64,000 nucleotides of DNA from an uncultured Bacteroidales bacterium (GTDB taxonomy: Bacteria; Bacteroidota; Bacteroidia; Bacteroidales; Bacteroidaceae), in assembly GCA_902772585.1 (NCBI GenBank), contig CACYBB010000002.1:1-64000 (forward strand). The letters run 5' to 3'. This document shows, in pieces, positions 1-7,548 of this stretch; positions within the stretch are counted from its first letter, which is position 1; each line of letters begins with the position of its first letter. The translations under genes and the position numbers were made by a program. Under the pieces are notes generated by a model. The model made no database searches. It saw only the letters and a list, made by a program, of their open reading frames with translations, and was not told where the DNA came from.

Positions 1-173
1 AAGCCCTGCACACGACAATTCTGTGGCACGATATTCTGGCATACACGTGCATTATCCGTGACTTCGCCTCCACCGAAATGCATAAACTGACTGGCGGCAT
101 AAACAGCACCGCATACGATGCAGAGTATTACTATTGTATTATAAATATAGGTCGTTATCTTATTCTTTTCCAT
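1..173 (-). CDS. HlyD/EmrA-family membrane fusion protein, N-terminus only (cut by left edge)
   Basis: Only the first 57 codons are visible, starting at the ATG at 171-173 on the minus strand. Residues 6-27 form one membrane-spanning segment after a short charged start (MEKNK), and the segment is followed by VTDNARVCQNIVPQNCRVQG, which resembles the 'DNAQV...I.P.V.G.V' entry of the barrel-sandwich domain in HlyD/EmrA adaptor proteins. Such adaptors bridge an inner-membrane pump to a TolC-type channel. The gene starts 4 nt after the stop of the TolC-type gene, so both are read as one unit; an MFS or ABC pump is expected beyond the left edge. The family call rests on a short stretch and would need the rest of the gene. 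Confidence 0.7.
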   Translation of the reverse strand, partial: MEKNKITTYIYNTIVILCIVCGAVYAASQFMHFGGGEVTDNARVCQNIVPQNCRVQG

Positions 174-177
174 CTTA

Positions 178-1560
178 TTATAGGGTATTTGTTATATATT
201 TAAGTTTGAAATAATTGTAAAGCATATTGATGCGGGCATTGACCAAAGCCATATCGGCAGAGAGCTTCATGTTTGAGGCATCAAGCATATCGGTGAGCAG
301 AGCCAGGTCGTTGTCGTAACGGTTCTTCACCACCGCATAGTTCTGGTCAGCAAGTTCTACCTGTTTCTCCTGTGTGCTAACCTCTATCGAACTGGTCAGC
401 AGATTGGTATAGCAGGCTTGTACACCATTCTCTATGCCTTCACGCGCCAGCATCACACTTTCGCGTGCCTGGGTGTTTTCATGCTTCGCCTTACGGATAG
501 CATGCTTGTTCTTCCAGAGACTTGACAGATTGTATTTCACGCCAATGCCTACAAACCACACGTTGACGTTGGCATCTTTTGGAATCAGGTCGGAGGTGTA
601 TGGGCCAAGCAGATTGTTTTCTGCTACTACAGCCACTGATGGCCGCGAGGCTGCACGCGTGTTCTTGACTTTCTGTTCCGATATTTCTGAGGCAAGCGAA
701 GCCTGACGGATATCGATATTGTTTTCTGCTGCAGTCTGTTGCCACAACTCCTCTGAGGTGAGTGTCTTGAGTGCCATTCCCTCTTCTTCAAGCGACTGCG
801 TATCCACCTCAAAATCCTCTCCCTCTGGCAGGTGGATGGCTGTGCTTATCTGATGACGGATAATCTTCTGTGCATCATCAAGCTGTGTCTTTGTAAGCAG
901 AAGACTTTGCAGTTGCAGTTCGTATCGTGTGATGTCGTTCTTCAACACCGTCCCCTGTTCTCTGCGAGCCTTCATCTGTGCGATGATTTTCTTTGTCAGC
1001 TCCATGTTTTTCGCTATCACCTGCAGCTGGTTCTGCAGTTTGCTGAGGTCAAGGTAATAACCGGTAAGCAAGAAACGAATCTCTTGTCGATTCTTCTCTA
1101 CATCAAGCTCTGCCAACCGGCGCCCCAGCTTTGCCATTTCAATGCCTGAACGGATGGCTCCACCTGCATAGATGACCTGACTAGCCTGAGCTGTAAAGCT
1201 GTTGCCCCAATGTGGTGTGGGCTGTTTGCCATTCTGCACCTGTTGAGGTCCCAATCCGGGGACAATATACTCTGTAGTGCCACTGGTAGAAAAGCCTCGC
1301 GACATCAGGAATGCATTGCCCGTATAAGAGCCTTGCAAGCTGAATTCAACACTTGGCAACATGGCAGATTTTGCCGATGCCACCCCTTCGTCTACAGCCT
1401 TCAATGCCACTTCGCTGACCTTGATGCGCTGATTCTGACGGTCAGCCAGGTCAAAAAGCGACTGAAGACTCATCTTGTGCTGTGCATACGAAGGTACACA
1501 GCAACTTGCTCCGACTATCATCGAGACTGTCAGAGCACAAAAATTCTTGTGACTACTCAT
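178..1560 (-). CDS. TolC-family outer membrane efflux protein
   Basis: About 460 aa, the usual size of TolC/OprM-type channels. Residues 1-27 (MSSHKNFCALTV...SYAQ) are a signal peptide; two long helical repeats follow, with the alternating hydrophobic pattern and the repeat endings typical of outer membrane efflux protein domains (for example ...NRYDNDLALLTDMLDASN... near the C-terminus). It would form the trimeric exit duct of a tripartite efflux or secretion system together with the adjacent HlyD-type protein. The start at 1560 was chosen because it begins a clean signal peptide; the frame stays open upstream to 1653 with an alternative ATG at 1590, but the extra residues would spoil the signal sequence. 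No clear -7 box was found directly upstream. Confidence 0.85.
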   Translation of the reverse strand: MSSHKNFCALTVSMIVGASCCVPSYAQHKMSLQSLFDLADRQNQRIKVSEVALKAVDEGVASAKSAMLPSVEFSLQGSYTGNAFLMSRGFSTSGTTEYIVPGLGPQQVQNGKQPTPHWGNSFTAQASQVIYAGGAIRSGIEMAKLGRRLAELDVEKNRQEIRFLLTGYYLDLSKLQNQLQVIAKNMELTKKIIAQMKARREQGTVLKNDITRYELQLQSLLLTKTQLDDAQKIIRHQISTAIHLPEGEDFEVDTQSLEEEGMALKTLTSEELWQQTAAENNIDIRQASLASEISEQKVKNTRAASRPSVAVVAENNLLGPYTSDLIPKDANVNVWFVGIGVKYNLSSLWKNKHAIRKAKHENTQARESVMLAREGIENGVQACYTNLLTSSIEVSTQEKQVELADQNYAVVKNRYDNDLALLTDMLDASNMKLSADMALVNARINMLYNYFKLKYITNTL

Positions 1561-1807
1561 TAAAATGTAATTTTTACTCTTACAATTCATTACTCGTACT
1601 AAAAATATTCCTTCCCTCGGAAATACGAATAATGAACCTTCTGGTTCGGACAAACCTCACGTTTGCCACAATGCGCTACAAACCTCTCTGATTAGGGAAT
1701 AAATCAGAAGATGAATTTCGAGCACTATTAATTGCGAAATCCTCTTTTCATCTTAAAAAATCGAAAAAGTGATGCTCTGTAGCGTTCGCAAAATCAACTT
1801 TTTTTAT

Positions 1808-1839
1808 TATTTTTGTAGTGGAATTGTACTACAAAAGTA
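1808..1839 (+). promoter_or_regulatory. Promoter with 9-bp inverted repeat before the small coiled-coil gene
   Basis: TATTTTTG (1808-1815) matches the Bacteroidetes -7 box TAnnTTTG. A perfect inverted repeat, TTTTGTAGT (1811-1819) and ACTACAAAA (1828-1836), straddles the expected start of transcription. Because of the symmetry a second -7 box, TACTTTTG, is read on the minus strand at 1832-1839, so two promoters would face each other over about 10 bp. The repeat could be an operator or a short leader hairpin. Confidence 0.45.
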
Positions 1840-1865
1840 TAAATAACAACGTAATTTTAAGCATT

Positions 1866-2173
1866 ATGTCAAAGACAACAGAAATTCAAATTGAGAAGTC
1901 GCGCAACCTCATTGAGGGTCTGCGTCGTCATGTGAGAGAAATGGGTGAAAGAGGTGTCTCGAACAACGAGATTAACGAGATGGAGAAGACAGTGGCAATG
2001 CTTTCTGAAGCAAATGCCGAAGTGGATCGTCTGCGTGAGGAGTTGACTCCTAAGGTAAAAAAGATGAACGATCTGATGGTCCTCGTCAAAGCATCCTACG
2101 CCGAGTCAAAAAAGACCCTGAAGACTATCCACAGGAACGCTGGCCAGACTACGGCATTCCCGACAAACGATAA
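1866..2173 (+). CDS. Small coiled-coil protein of the '...FGxxDKR' family; native C-terminus lies in the -1 frame
   Basis: Starts at 1866 (MSKTTEIQIEKSRNLIEGL). The protein is helical and highly charged, with a coiled coil through most of its length, and resembles a ~100-aa Bacteroidetes family I know as ending in W..(F/Y)G..DKR; its function is unknown. In the starting frame translation runs through an unrelated tail to a stop at 2217-2219, inside the loop of the terminator hairpin. In the -1 frame the sequence from 2114 reads DPEDYPQERWPDYGIPDKR and stops at 2171-2173, giving 102 aa and the expected C-terminus. The switch point is A AAA AAG (2108-2114), in the correct register for -1 slippage. 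Either a programmed frameshift, or a missing base in the A run (real mutation or sequencing error), explains this. Confidence 0.7.
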
Positions 2174-2207
2174 AAGTGTGATAAGAACAATTTGCACACT
2201 CCAAAGG

Positions 2208-2238
2208 AGACATCGCTGAAAAGCAATGTCTTTTTTTT
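2208..2238 (+). terminator. Intrinsic terminator after the small coiled-coil gene
   Basis: Stem AGACATCGCT / AGCAATGTCT (one mismatch) with a GAAA tetraloop at 2218-2221, followed by eight T. It follows the -1-frame stop at 2173 by about 35 nt, whereas the zero-frame stop falls inside the hairpin. Confidence 0.85.
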
Positions 2239-2294
2239 GTTTTTATAATTTACCCTCGCTTAATCACAGCCCGAACCTGTTTCATATTGCTGCA

Positions 2295-2360
2295 ATTCGT
2301 CACAAATCTGTGTTGTTTATCCCAGAAATTTGTGGATGCTGCAACTTCGTCATACCTTTG
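2295..2360 (+). promoter_or_regulatory. LytTR-type operator and promoter A (outer-membrane barrel gene)
   Basis: CGTCACA at 2298 and TATCCCA at 2318 form a direct repeat (xxTCxCA) with a 20-bp period. Four nt downstream lies TTTG (2329-2332, -33 box) and exactly 20 nt later TACCTTTG (2353-2360, -7 box). The same arrangement is seen at three other promoters in the next 7 kb. The spacing of about two helical turns is typical of LytTR-domain binding sites, and a LytTR gene lies 2 kb away. Confidence 0.7.
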
Positions 2361-2421
2361 CAACGTCTAACAAGATGAAAATGCTTAATCGGAAAAACAT
2401 AAACGATAAAATAGTAAGAAT

Positions 2422-4656
2422 ATGAAAAAGATGCTTTTTAGAATGACACTTATGCTGGTTGCAATGATGATGACAATGACGACCTATGCAGCCAGTGGCG
2501 ATGACAACAATGACGTAGAAGAAGACGAAGAGTGGTTGGATGCCGACACCTTGGCAATAGACACCACCCTATGGTATAACCAGACACAACAACTCGGCGG
2601 CATCGTGGTCAAGGGCCGTCTGCCCAAGACACGCGTCAAGGGTGACGCCATGCGCACCACCGTTGCAGGTACCATATTAGAAAAAGCCGGAACTGTGAGC
2701 GACGCACTCTCTAAAATTCCACAGTTGAAGACTGAGCGCGACGGGAGTGTAGAGGTTCTTGGCCGTGGTGCTGCCGAGGTGTATATCAATGGGCGCAAGG
2801 TACAGGACGTCAGTGAACTCTCTCGTCTGCGCTCTGACCAGATTCAGCACGTCGACGTGGTGCAGAACCCTGGTGCGCGCTATGCTGCCTCGACGAAGGC
2901 TGTCGTTCGCATCACGCTGAAGAAGGCGCAGGGCGAAGGTCTGAGTTTTCAGGATAACGCTGGTGGCATCTATAAGTATGGTCACACGCTGACCAACAAC
3001 CTCGACGTAAACTATCGCACGGGTGGTCTCGACATCACCGCCTCGTTCTGGGTAGGCCGTTATGGTCACCACGAAGGCAAGCAGGATAATGACCTGACTT
3101 ACTATGCCGGTCCCGATTATATTCTGGGCAAGACCACCCAGAACACGAAGAATATCTGGAAGGGATGGTCACCCCAACTGCAGGTGAACTATATGGTCAA
3201 CGAGAAACACAGCTTCGGTGCCTATTACAAGTATGACCGTCATCCCAGTGGTGAACTGACCAGCAATTTCTTTACCGACTCCTATGAGAACGGTAAGTTC
3301 AAGGAGCACTCAGAGAGCCATATCTGGCAGGACGACAACTTCCGCAAGCACATTTTCAACGCTTATTACAATGGTAAACTGGGCAAGTTGGGTATCGATC
3401 TGAACATCGACGGGCTCTTCGATAAGACAGAGACACCAGGCAGCACCACAGAGCAGACAACGGCTGCTCCCGTGGCTGGTGGTTCGCCTGCTAGCACAGA
3501 GTCTCGCCTCATCGAGAGCAACACCAACAGCTCGAACAATTTCTGGGCCTCGAAGCTTATCTTCTCCTATCCTATCTGGAAGGGTAACCTCTCCGTTGGT
3601 GGCGAGTATTCCTACAACCATCGCACGGATGCCTACTCGTTTATATCTACAGAAGCCGTTCCCGTGAAGGCTACTGATACAGAGATTAACGAGAAGTCGG
3701 CAGCAGTCTTTGTGGAGTACGGACGCCAGTTTGGTCGTCTCTTTGCCCAGGTGGGTATGCGCTATGAGCACCTGCAGAACGACTACTACAACTTTGGCGT
3801 ACGTGAAGACGATGTGTGTCGCAACTACGGTGACTGGTTCCCCACAGTTGTCCTCTCAGCACCTGTTGGCAAGATGCAACTGTCGCTGTCGTATCGTCGT
3901 GATATCGAGCGCCCCAGCTATTCAAACTTGACCAGTTCGACCATCTATCTGAATCGCTATGCCTACCAGAGTGGCAACCCCTATCTGAAGCCGACCTACA
4001 CGCACAGTCTCGTGCTGAATGCGGCCTACCAGTGGGCCAACCTGACCATCAACTACGGACGCATCAAGGATGTCGTCACCCTGTCCACCGAGCCTTTCCC
4101 CGGCAGCACGGATCCGCTCGTCAGCCTCGTCCGTCCTATCAACAGTACTGAAGACTACGACCAGCTGTCGTTCAGCCTGTCGGCCCGTCCAACTATCGGC
4201 AAGTGGCACCCGACGTGGTATGCTTATTCTATCTTCCAGAACTATAAGACACCGACTATAGATGGTACGTTGAAGACACTCAACCACCCCTATCTGACCC
4301 TTGCATGGAATAACGACATCGAACTGCCGTATGCCTTCCGTCTGATGGCCAACATGCAGTGGTCTTCGAAGGGCGACTATAACAACAACCGCATCACCTG
4401 CCAGCGTTTTAATACTACGCTGGGTGTGCAGCGCGACTTCCGTCTGGGACGTATGGGCTCATTGACAGCCGACCTGCGTTGCTACGATGTCTTCAATACC
4501 GACAAAACCGATGCCATCATTTACGGTATCCGCGAGTTGACAACCAGTAATCCCGCTCGTCGCACCTTCATGCTCGACCTCACCTGGAAGTTCAACGAGG
4601 CCCGTTCAAAGTATCGTGGAAGTGGCGCTGGAGAGAAACAAAAGGCACGAATGTAG
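2422..4656 (+). CDS. Outer membrane beta-barrel family protein (TonB-receptor-like, no N-terminal regulatory domain)
   Basis: 744 aa. Residues 1-24 are a methionine-rich signal peptide, followed by an unusually acidic linker (about residues 25-43). A plug-like domain follows (about 55-165; ...TVSDALSKIPQLKTERDGSV..., VYINGRKV, IQHVDVVQNPGARY), then a long aromatic-rich barrel ending in FMLDLTWKFN and a short basic tail. This is the architecture of the 'outer membrane protein beta-barrel family' (PF14905) of Bacteroidetes, which lacks the carboxypeptidase-like domain of SusC proteins; ligands are generally unknown. It is transcribed alone from operator/promoter A and ends in a terminator shared with the convergent LytTR gene, which together with the shared operator suggests it is a target of that regulator. 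Confidence 0.85.
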   Translation: MKKMLFRMTLMLVAMMMTMTTYAASGDDNNDVEEDEEWLDADTLAIDTTLWYNQTQQLGGIVVKGRLPKTRVKGDAMRTTVAGTILEKAGTVSDALSKIPQLKTERDGSVEVLGRGAAEVYINGRKVQDVSELSRLRSDQIQHVDVVQNPGARYAASTKAVVRITLKKAQGEGLSFQDNAGGIYKYGHTLTNNLDVNYRTGGLDITASFWVGRYGHHEGKQDNDLTYYAGPDYILGKTTQNTKNIWKGWSPQLQVNYMVNEKHSFGAYYKYDRHPSGELTSNFFTDSYENGKFKEHSESHIWQDDNFRKHIFNAYYNGKLGKLGIDLNIDGLFDKTETPGSTTEQTTAAPVAGGSPASTESRLIESNTNSSNNFWASKLIFSYPIWKGNLSVGGEYSYNHRTDAYSFISTEAVPVKATDTEINEKSAAVFVEYGRQFGRLFAQVGMRYEHLQNDYYNFGVREDDVCRNYGDWFPTVVLSAPVGKMQLSLSYRRDIERPSYSNLTSSTIYLNRYAYQSGNPYLKPTYTHSLVLNAAYQWANLTINYGRIKDVVTLSTEPFPGSTDPLVSLVRPINSTEDYDQLSFSLSARPTIGKWHPTWYAYSIFQNYKTPTIDGTLKTLNHPYLTLAWNNDIELPYAFRLMANMQWSSKGDYNNNRITCQRFNTTLGVQRDFRLGRMGSLTADLRCYDVFNTDKTDAIIYGIRELTTSNPARRTFMLDLTWKFNEARSKYRGSGAGEKQKARM

Positions 4657-4677
4657 TTCGTATTTGCTTCATACGAA

Positions 4678-4710
4678 GAAGCCCTCAATTCAATTTGAGG
4701 GCTTCTTTTA
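4678..4710. terminator. Bidirectional terminator overlapping the LytTR stop codon
   Basis: Perfect 11-bp stem GAAGCCCTCAA (4678-4688) / TTGAGGGCTTC (4695-4705) with T-rich flanks on both sides. It serves the barrel gene on the plus strand and the LytTR gene on the minus strand; the last LytTR codons (KEALKLN) and its stop at 4685-4687 lie within the hairpin. Confidence 0.85.
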
Positions 4711-5539
4711 TTGTGGACATGTTGCTGCGCGAGACGGGGAGTGACTCGTGGCAGTGCTTAACGATGAGTTGAGTGGAGCCGGAATGTGAGACAATCTGCT
4801 CTACCTGACCAAGGTTGACCAAGAAGGCACGATGGCAACGGACAATCATCGGATAGCCCTGCAACGTTTCCTCCATCTGTTTCATGGTGGCGCGAAGCAT
4901 GTCGGCATGCACCTGATTGTCGCGCAGATATCTCACCTTGACGTAGTTGCCCACAGCCTCAATATATAATAGGTGGGAAATCTGGAGCGTCACAGATTCG
5001 TTAGTGGTGCCACGAAGGAGAAGACTCTCCCCCGCCCCCTCCCTCTGATGGAGGGGTGTAGATAGTTTTTCATTCAATTCACGTATCTCTTCCAATTCCA
5101 TCGCCAGATATTTGCTGCGGTACTTGAAGCGCCAATAGAGTCCGATGGCGAAGGAGAGGAATGCGATAATCACAAGCGTTTCCAGATAGTTGCCGAGCGA
5201 CAGTCTGTTGCCTTCTACCAGCTCGCTCATCGCAAAGTGGCGATAGAAACAGATGAGTAGCGACACCAAAGGTGTGTTGATGCATTGGAAACGGAGATTT
5301 CGGTTAATGATATAGCTGACACCACGGTCGTAGGAGCGGGGCATGCGGATTATGTATCGCAGAATGATTTCCGTCAGGAAACAACTAAACATGCCCAATG
5401 CAAATAGTGCCAGCAGATGAACAGAAGCCTGCCATTGCCACATTTCGAGCCCGAAGGGCTTGAAGATGGCGATTGCCAGCACCATGAAGGCGGTGCTGAT
5501 GAAACGTGTGCTGATGGTTGCTTTGTGACCTTTGTCCAT
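4685..5539 (-). CDS. Membrane-anchored LytTR-domain transcriptional regulator
   Basis: 284 aa. Four hydrophobic segments (about residues 12-32, 37-60, 90-110 and 125-147) are followed by a linker and a C-terminal LytTR DNA-binding domain (about 180-284; HLLYIEAVGNYVKVRY, MIVRCHRAFLVNLGQVEQI, LPVSRSNMSTIKEAL). There is no receiver domain, so it is not a classical response regulator; such membrane LytTR proteins are thought to act as one-component switches or with an inhibitor. It is divergent from the LiaF-like gene, with a triplicated operator between them, and the same operator lies before three other nearby genes, so it is the obvious candidate regulator. The linker (about residues 160-172) is encoded by a G/C-rich palindromic repeat. 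Its own promoter has a perfect -33/-7 pair and an almost leaderless start. Confidence 0.88.
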   Translation of the reverse strand: MDKGHKATISTRFISTAFMVLAIAIFKPFGLEMWQWQASVHLLALFALGMFSCFLTEIILRYIIRMPRSYDRGVSYIINRNLRFQCINTPLVSLLICFYRHFAMSELVEGNRLSLGNYLETLVIIAFLSFAIGLYWRFKYRSKYLAMELEEIRELNEKLSTPLHQREGAGESLLLRGTTNESVTLQISHLLYIEAVGNYVKVRYLRDNQVHADMLRATMKQMEETLQGYPMIVRCHRAFLVNLGQVEQIVSHSGSTQLIVKHCHESLPVSRSNMSTIKEALKLN

Positions 5540-5547
5540 ACGGTCAG

Positions 5548-5579
5548 CAAAAGTAATACAATTCTGTTAAATCACCAAA
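5548..5579 (-). promoter_or_regulatory. Promoter of the LytTR gene
   Basis: Minus strand: TTTG (5576-5579), 20 nt, TACTTTTG (5548-5555). The ATG at 5539 lies only 8 nt after the -7 box, so the message is leaderless or nearly so. The operator half-site CGTCAC at 5585-5590 is immediately upstream of the -33 box, allowing autoregulation. Confidence 0.7.
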
Positions 5580-5580
5580 A

Positions 5581-5665
5581 CATTCGTCACATTTCTGCCA
5601 TTTATCACATTTCCATGCTGTTTATCCCAGAAATTTGGAGTGATTAACATTACACTGTAATTTTG
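5581..5665 (+). promoter_or_regulatory. LytTR-type operator and promoter B (LiaF-like gene)
   Basis: Three half-sites: CGTCACA (5585), TATCACA (5603) and TATCCCA (5623). The last two have the 20-bp period of the other operators. TATCCCA is followed after 4 nt by TTTG (5634-5637), then 20 nt and TAATTTTG (5658-5665). It lies between the LytTR gene and the LiaF-like gene. Confidence 0.72.
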
Positions 5666-5700
5666 CACCCAGAAATGTTTAATCATAAAAAGTAAAGGTT

Positions 5701-6252
5701 ATGAAAACAAGAACGATTTTTGGAATCCTGTTGATTGTGGCTGGTGCATGGAAACTGGCCAACATGTGGGGAATCATTGAGAACGACTGGCTGTGGTGCC
5801 AGCCTTGGACAGCATACGTTGCACCAGCGCTATTGTTGTACGTGGGCGCAGGAATTATTGTCGACAGTTATCGTCGTGACCCCGACCAGTGGTTGCAGCG
5901 TCCGCTGCCCATTGGTGAGGACGGCAAGCGCATCTGCTGCTCTGTAAACTATGGTGGCGACGAGTACATCTATCGTGGTGAGGCGTTCCATGGTGCCCGT
6001 CTCGATGCCTTCTGCGGTGGCATCCGCATGGACCTGCGCGAGGCTGTGATTACTGAGGATGAGGAGATAGATATCCACACCTTCTGTGGTGGCATCGAAC
6101 TCTACGTACCCACCCACGTCAACGTTGAAGTGAAGAGCCGCAGCTTCATTGGCGGTGTCGGCAATCATGCCACACGCAATGCCGATCCGAAAGCCCCCAC
6201 CATCCATATTGTCGCCAGCAATTTCTTTGGTGGCGTGGATATCAAGAATTAA
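5701..6252 (+). CDS. LiaF-like membrane protein (two TM segments plus LiaF C-terminal-like beta domain)
   Basis: 183 aa. Two membrane segments (about residues 4-24 and 36-54) are followed by a soluble beta-rich domain built of repeated strands with an F-x-GG signature: DAFCGGIRMDLREA, HTFCGGIELYVP, RSFIGGVGN, NFFGGVDIKN. This matches the C-terminal domain of LiaF/YvqF proteins ('cell wall-active antibiotics response'), which in Firmicutes inhibit an envelope-stress sensor. The gene is divergent from a membrane LytTR regulator and carries that regulator's putative operator. A LiaF-like membrane partner next to a LytTR protein is a frequent pairing in Bacteroidetes; that it restrains or responds to this regulator is inference. 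Confidence 0.8.
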   Translation: MKTRTIFGILLIVAGAWKLANMWGIIENDWLWCQPWTAYVAPALLLYVGAGIIVDSYRRDPDQWLQRPLPIGEDGKRICCSVNYGGDEYIYRGEAFHGARLDAFCGGIRMDLREAVITEDEEIDIHTFCGGIELYVPTHVNVEVKSRSFIGGVGNHATRNADPKAPTIHIVASNFFGGVDIKN

Positions 6253-6263
6253 AAAACTTTTTG

Positions 6264-6271
6264 TATCTTTG
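6264..6271 (+). promoter_or_regulatory. -7 box before the GNAT/CDP-alcohol transferase pair
   Basis: TATCTTTG, 45 nt before the ATG at 6317, in the short gap after the LiaF-like gene. No TTTG at the expected -33 distance and none of the LytTR half-sites found nearby. Confidence 0.5.
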
Positions 6272-6316
6272 CAGTCGAAAACCATCTAACTAACAAAGAA
6301 ATATTGAAATTTAACC

Positions 6317-6967
6317 ATGAATATCAGATTAGAAACCCCTAAAGATTATCGCGAGGTAGAGAACCTTACGCGTGAAGCATTCTGGAACGTTTATCGTCCT
6401 GGATGCACAGAGCATTATGTGCTCAATCAGTATAGAACAAATCCCGATTTTATCCCAGAGTTGGACTTTGTGATGGAGGAAGGCGATGGTGAGCACCAAT
6501 CGCCTGAAAAGATTATCGGCCATGTGATGTTTTCGAAAGCAGAGATTACGCTTGACGACGGAAAGGTTTTCCCTTCATGGACCTTCGGCCCCATCAGCAT
6601 TCATCCTGACTACAAGCGTAAGGGCTACGGGCTGAAACTGTTGCAATATGCGATAGAGAAAGCCAAAGAAATGGGAATCGGTCTTCTGCAGATGGAGGGC
6701 AATATCGAGTTTTACAAGCACGCAGGCTTCTACCTCGCCAGCAAAATGAACATTCACTATCATGCAGAGCCGCGAGAGTCAGAGGTTCCATATTTCCTCG
6801 CTCAAGAACTGATACCAGGCTATTGGGGCAATCGTGAGGGAACCTATTGTCCGCCCAAGGGCTATTTTGTGGCTGACGAGAATCCCGAGGCTTTTGAGGC
6901 TTACGAGGCCACCTTCCCCCAGAAAGAGAAACTCCGCCTGCCAGGACAATTAGGATACGAAGAATGA
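6317..6967 (+). CDS. GNAT-family N-acetyltransferase
   Basis: 216 aa. The acetyl-CoA-binding motif A is clear (FGPISIHPDYKRKGYGLKLL, about residues 92-111: Q/RxxGxG/A type loop KRKGYG), with motif B further on (GNIEFYKHAGF). Proteins of this type acetylate small amines; the substrate cannot be read from the sequence. The N-terminal segment (MNIRLETPKDYREVENLTREAF) is typical of YhbS-like members. Its stop overlaps the start of the next gene by ATGA, so the two are translationally coupled. It has its own -7 box and lies outside the LytTR operator set. Confidence 0.85.
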   Translation: MNIRLETPKDYREVENLTREAFWNVYRPGCTEHYVLNQYRTNPDFIPELDFVMEEGDGEHQSPEKIIGHVMFSKAEITLDDGKVFPSWTFGPISIHPDYKRKGYGLKLLQYAIEKAKEMGIGLLQMEGNIEFYKHAGFYLASKMNIHYHAEPRESEVPYFLAQELIPGYWGNREGTYCPPKGYFVADENPEAFEAYEATFPQKEKLRLPGQLGYEE

Positions 6968-7449
6968 CTCAGCTGCCGAACATCATAACGCTGCTTAGGA
7001 TTGCAGGCTCTTTAGGTCTGCTCCTTTGTGATGTGACGGGTGCGGCATATTGGATAATCTATGCTCTCTGCGGCATCAGCGACATAGCCGACGGATGGTT
7101 GGCAAGAAGGCTAAAATGTGTTACCAAGAAGGGAGCATTGCTGGATAGCGTGGCAGACATTTGCTTCGTAGTGTGTTGTGTTTGGAAACTCTTGCCTATA
7201 CTCGAACTGCCGCAATGGCTGTGGCTGTGGGCAGGAGTAATCGTCGTAATTAAAGTTGTGAATCAGCTTTCAGCCCTTGTGATGTACGGGCATTGCTGCT
7301 TCCCTCACACATTTGCGAACAAAATAACAGGCTTTCTGCTCTTCATCACAGTCCCCATGACATTTTGGTCAATTATCCCCATCGCCATTGTGGCCGCTAT
7401 CGCCACGTTTGCTGCCATGCAAGAGGGTCATTTAATTCGTAGGAAATAG
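6964..7449 (+). CDS. CDP-alcohol phosphatidyltransferase family protein
   Basis: 161 aa integral membrane protein. It contains the complete family motif D-x2-D-G-x2-A-R-x8-G-x3-D-x3-D as DIADGWLAR...GALLDSVAD (about residues 38-66), which binds the CDP-alcohol and metal ions. Members make phosphatidylglycerophosphate, phosphatidylserine or related lipids; the protein is shorter than typical PgsA (about 180-200 aa) and the lipid made cannot be decided. Five or so hydrophobic segments are visible. It overlaps the upstream GNAT gene by 4 nt. Confidence 0.82.
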   Translation: MTQLPNIITLLRIAGSLGLLLCDVTGAAYWIIYALCGISDIADGWLARRLKCVTKKGALLDSVADICFVVCCVWKLLPILELPQWLWLWAGVIVVIKVVNQLSALVMYGHCCFPHTFANKITGFLLFITVPMTFWSIIPIAIVAAIATFAAMQEGHLIRRK

Positions 7450-7452
7450 ACC

Positions 7453-7518
7453 ATTCGTCACATTTCTGTACCATTTATCCCAAATGTTTGGTAGTCTAGG
7501 CTGTTATGCGTAATTTTG
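7453..7518 (+). promoter_or_regulatory. LytTR-type operator and promoter C (Zn-ribbon/PPOX gene)
   Basis: CGTCACA (7456) and TATCCCA (7476), 20-bp period; 4 nt later TTTG (7487-7490), 20 nt, then TAATTTTG (7511-7518). It begins 3 nt after the stop of the CDP-alcohol transferase gene. Confidence 0.72.
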
Positions 7519-7548
7519 CGGTGTCGAAACGTAAAAAATAATAATAGT

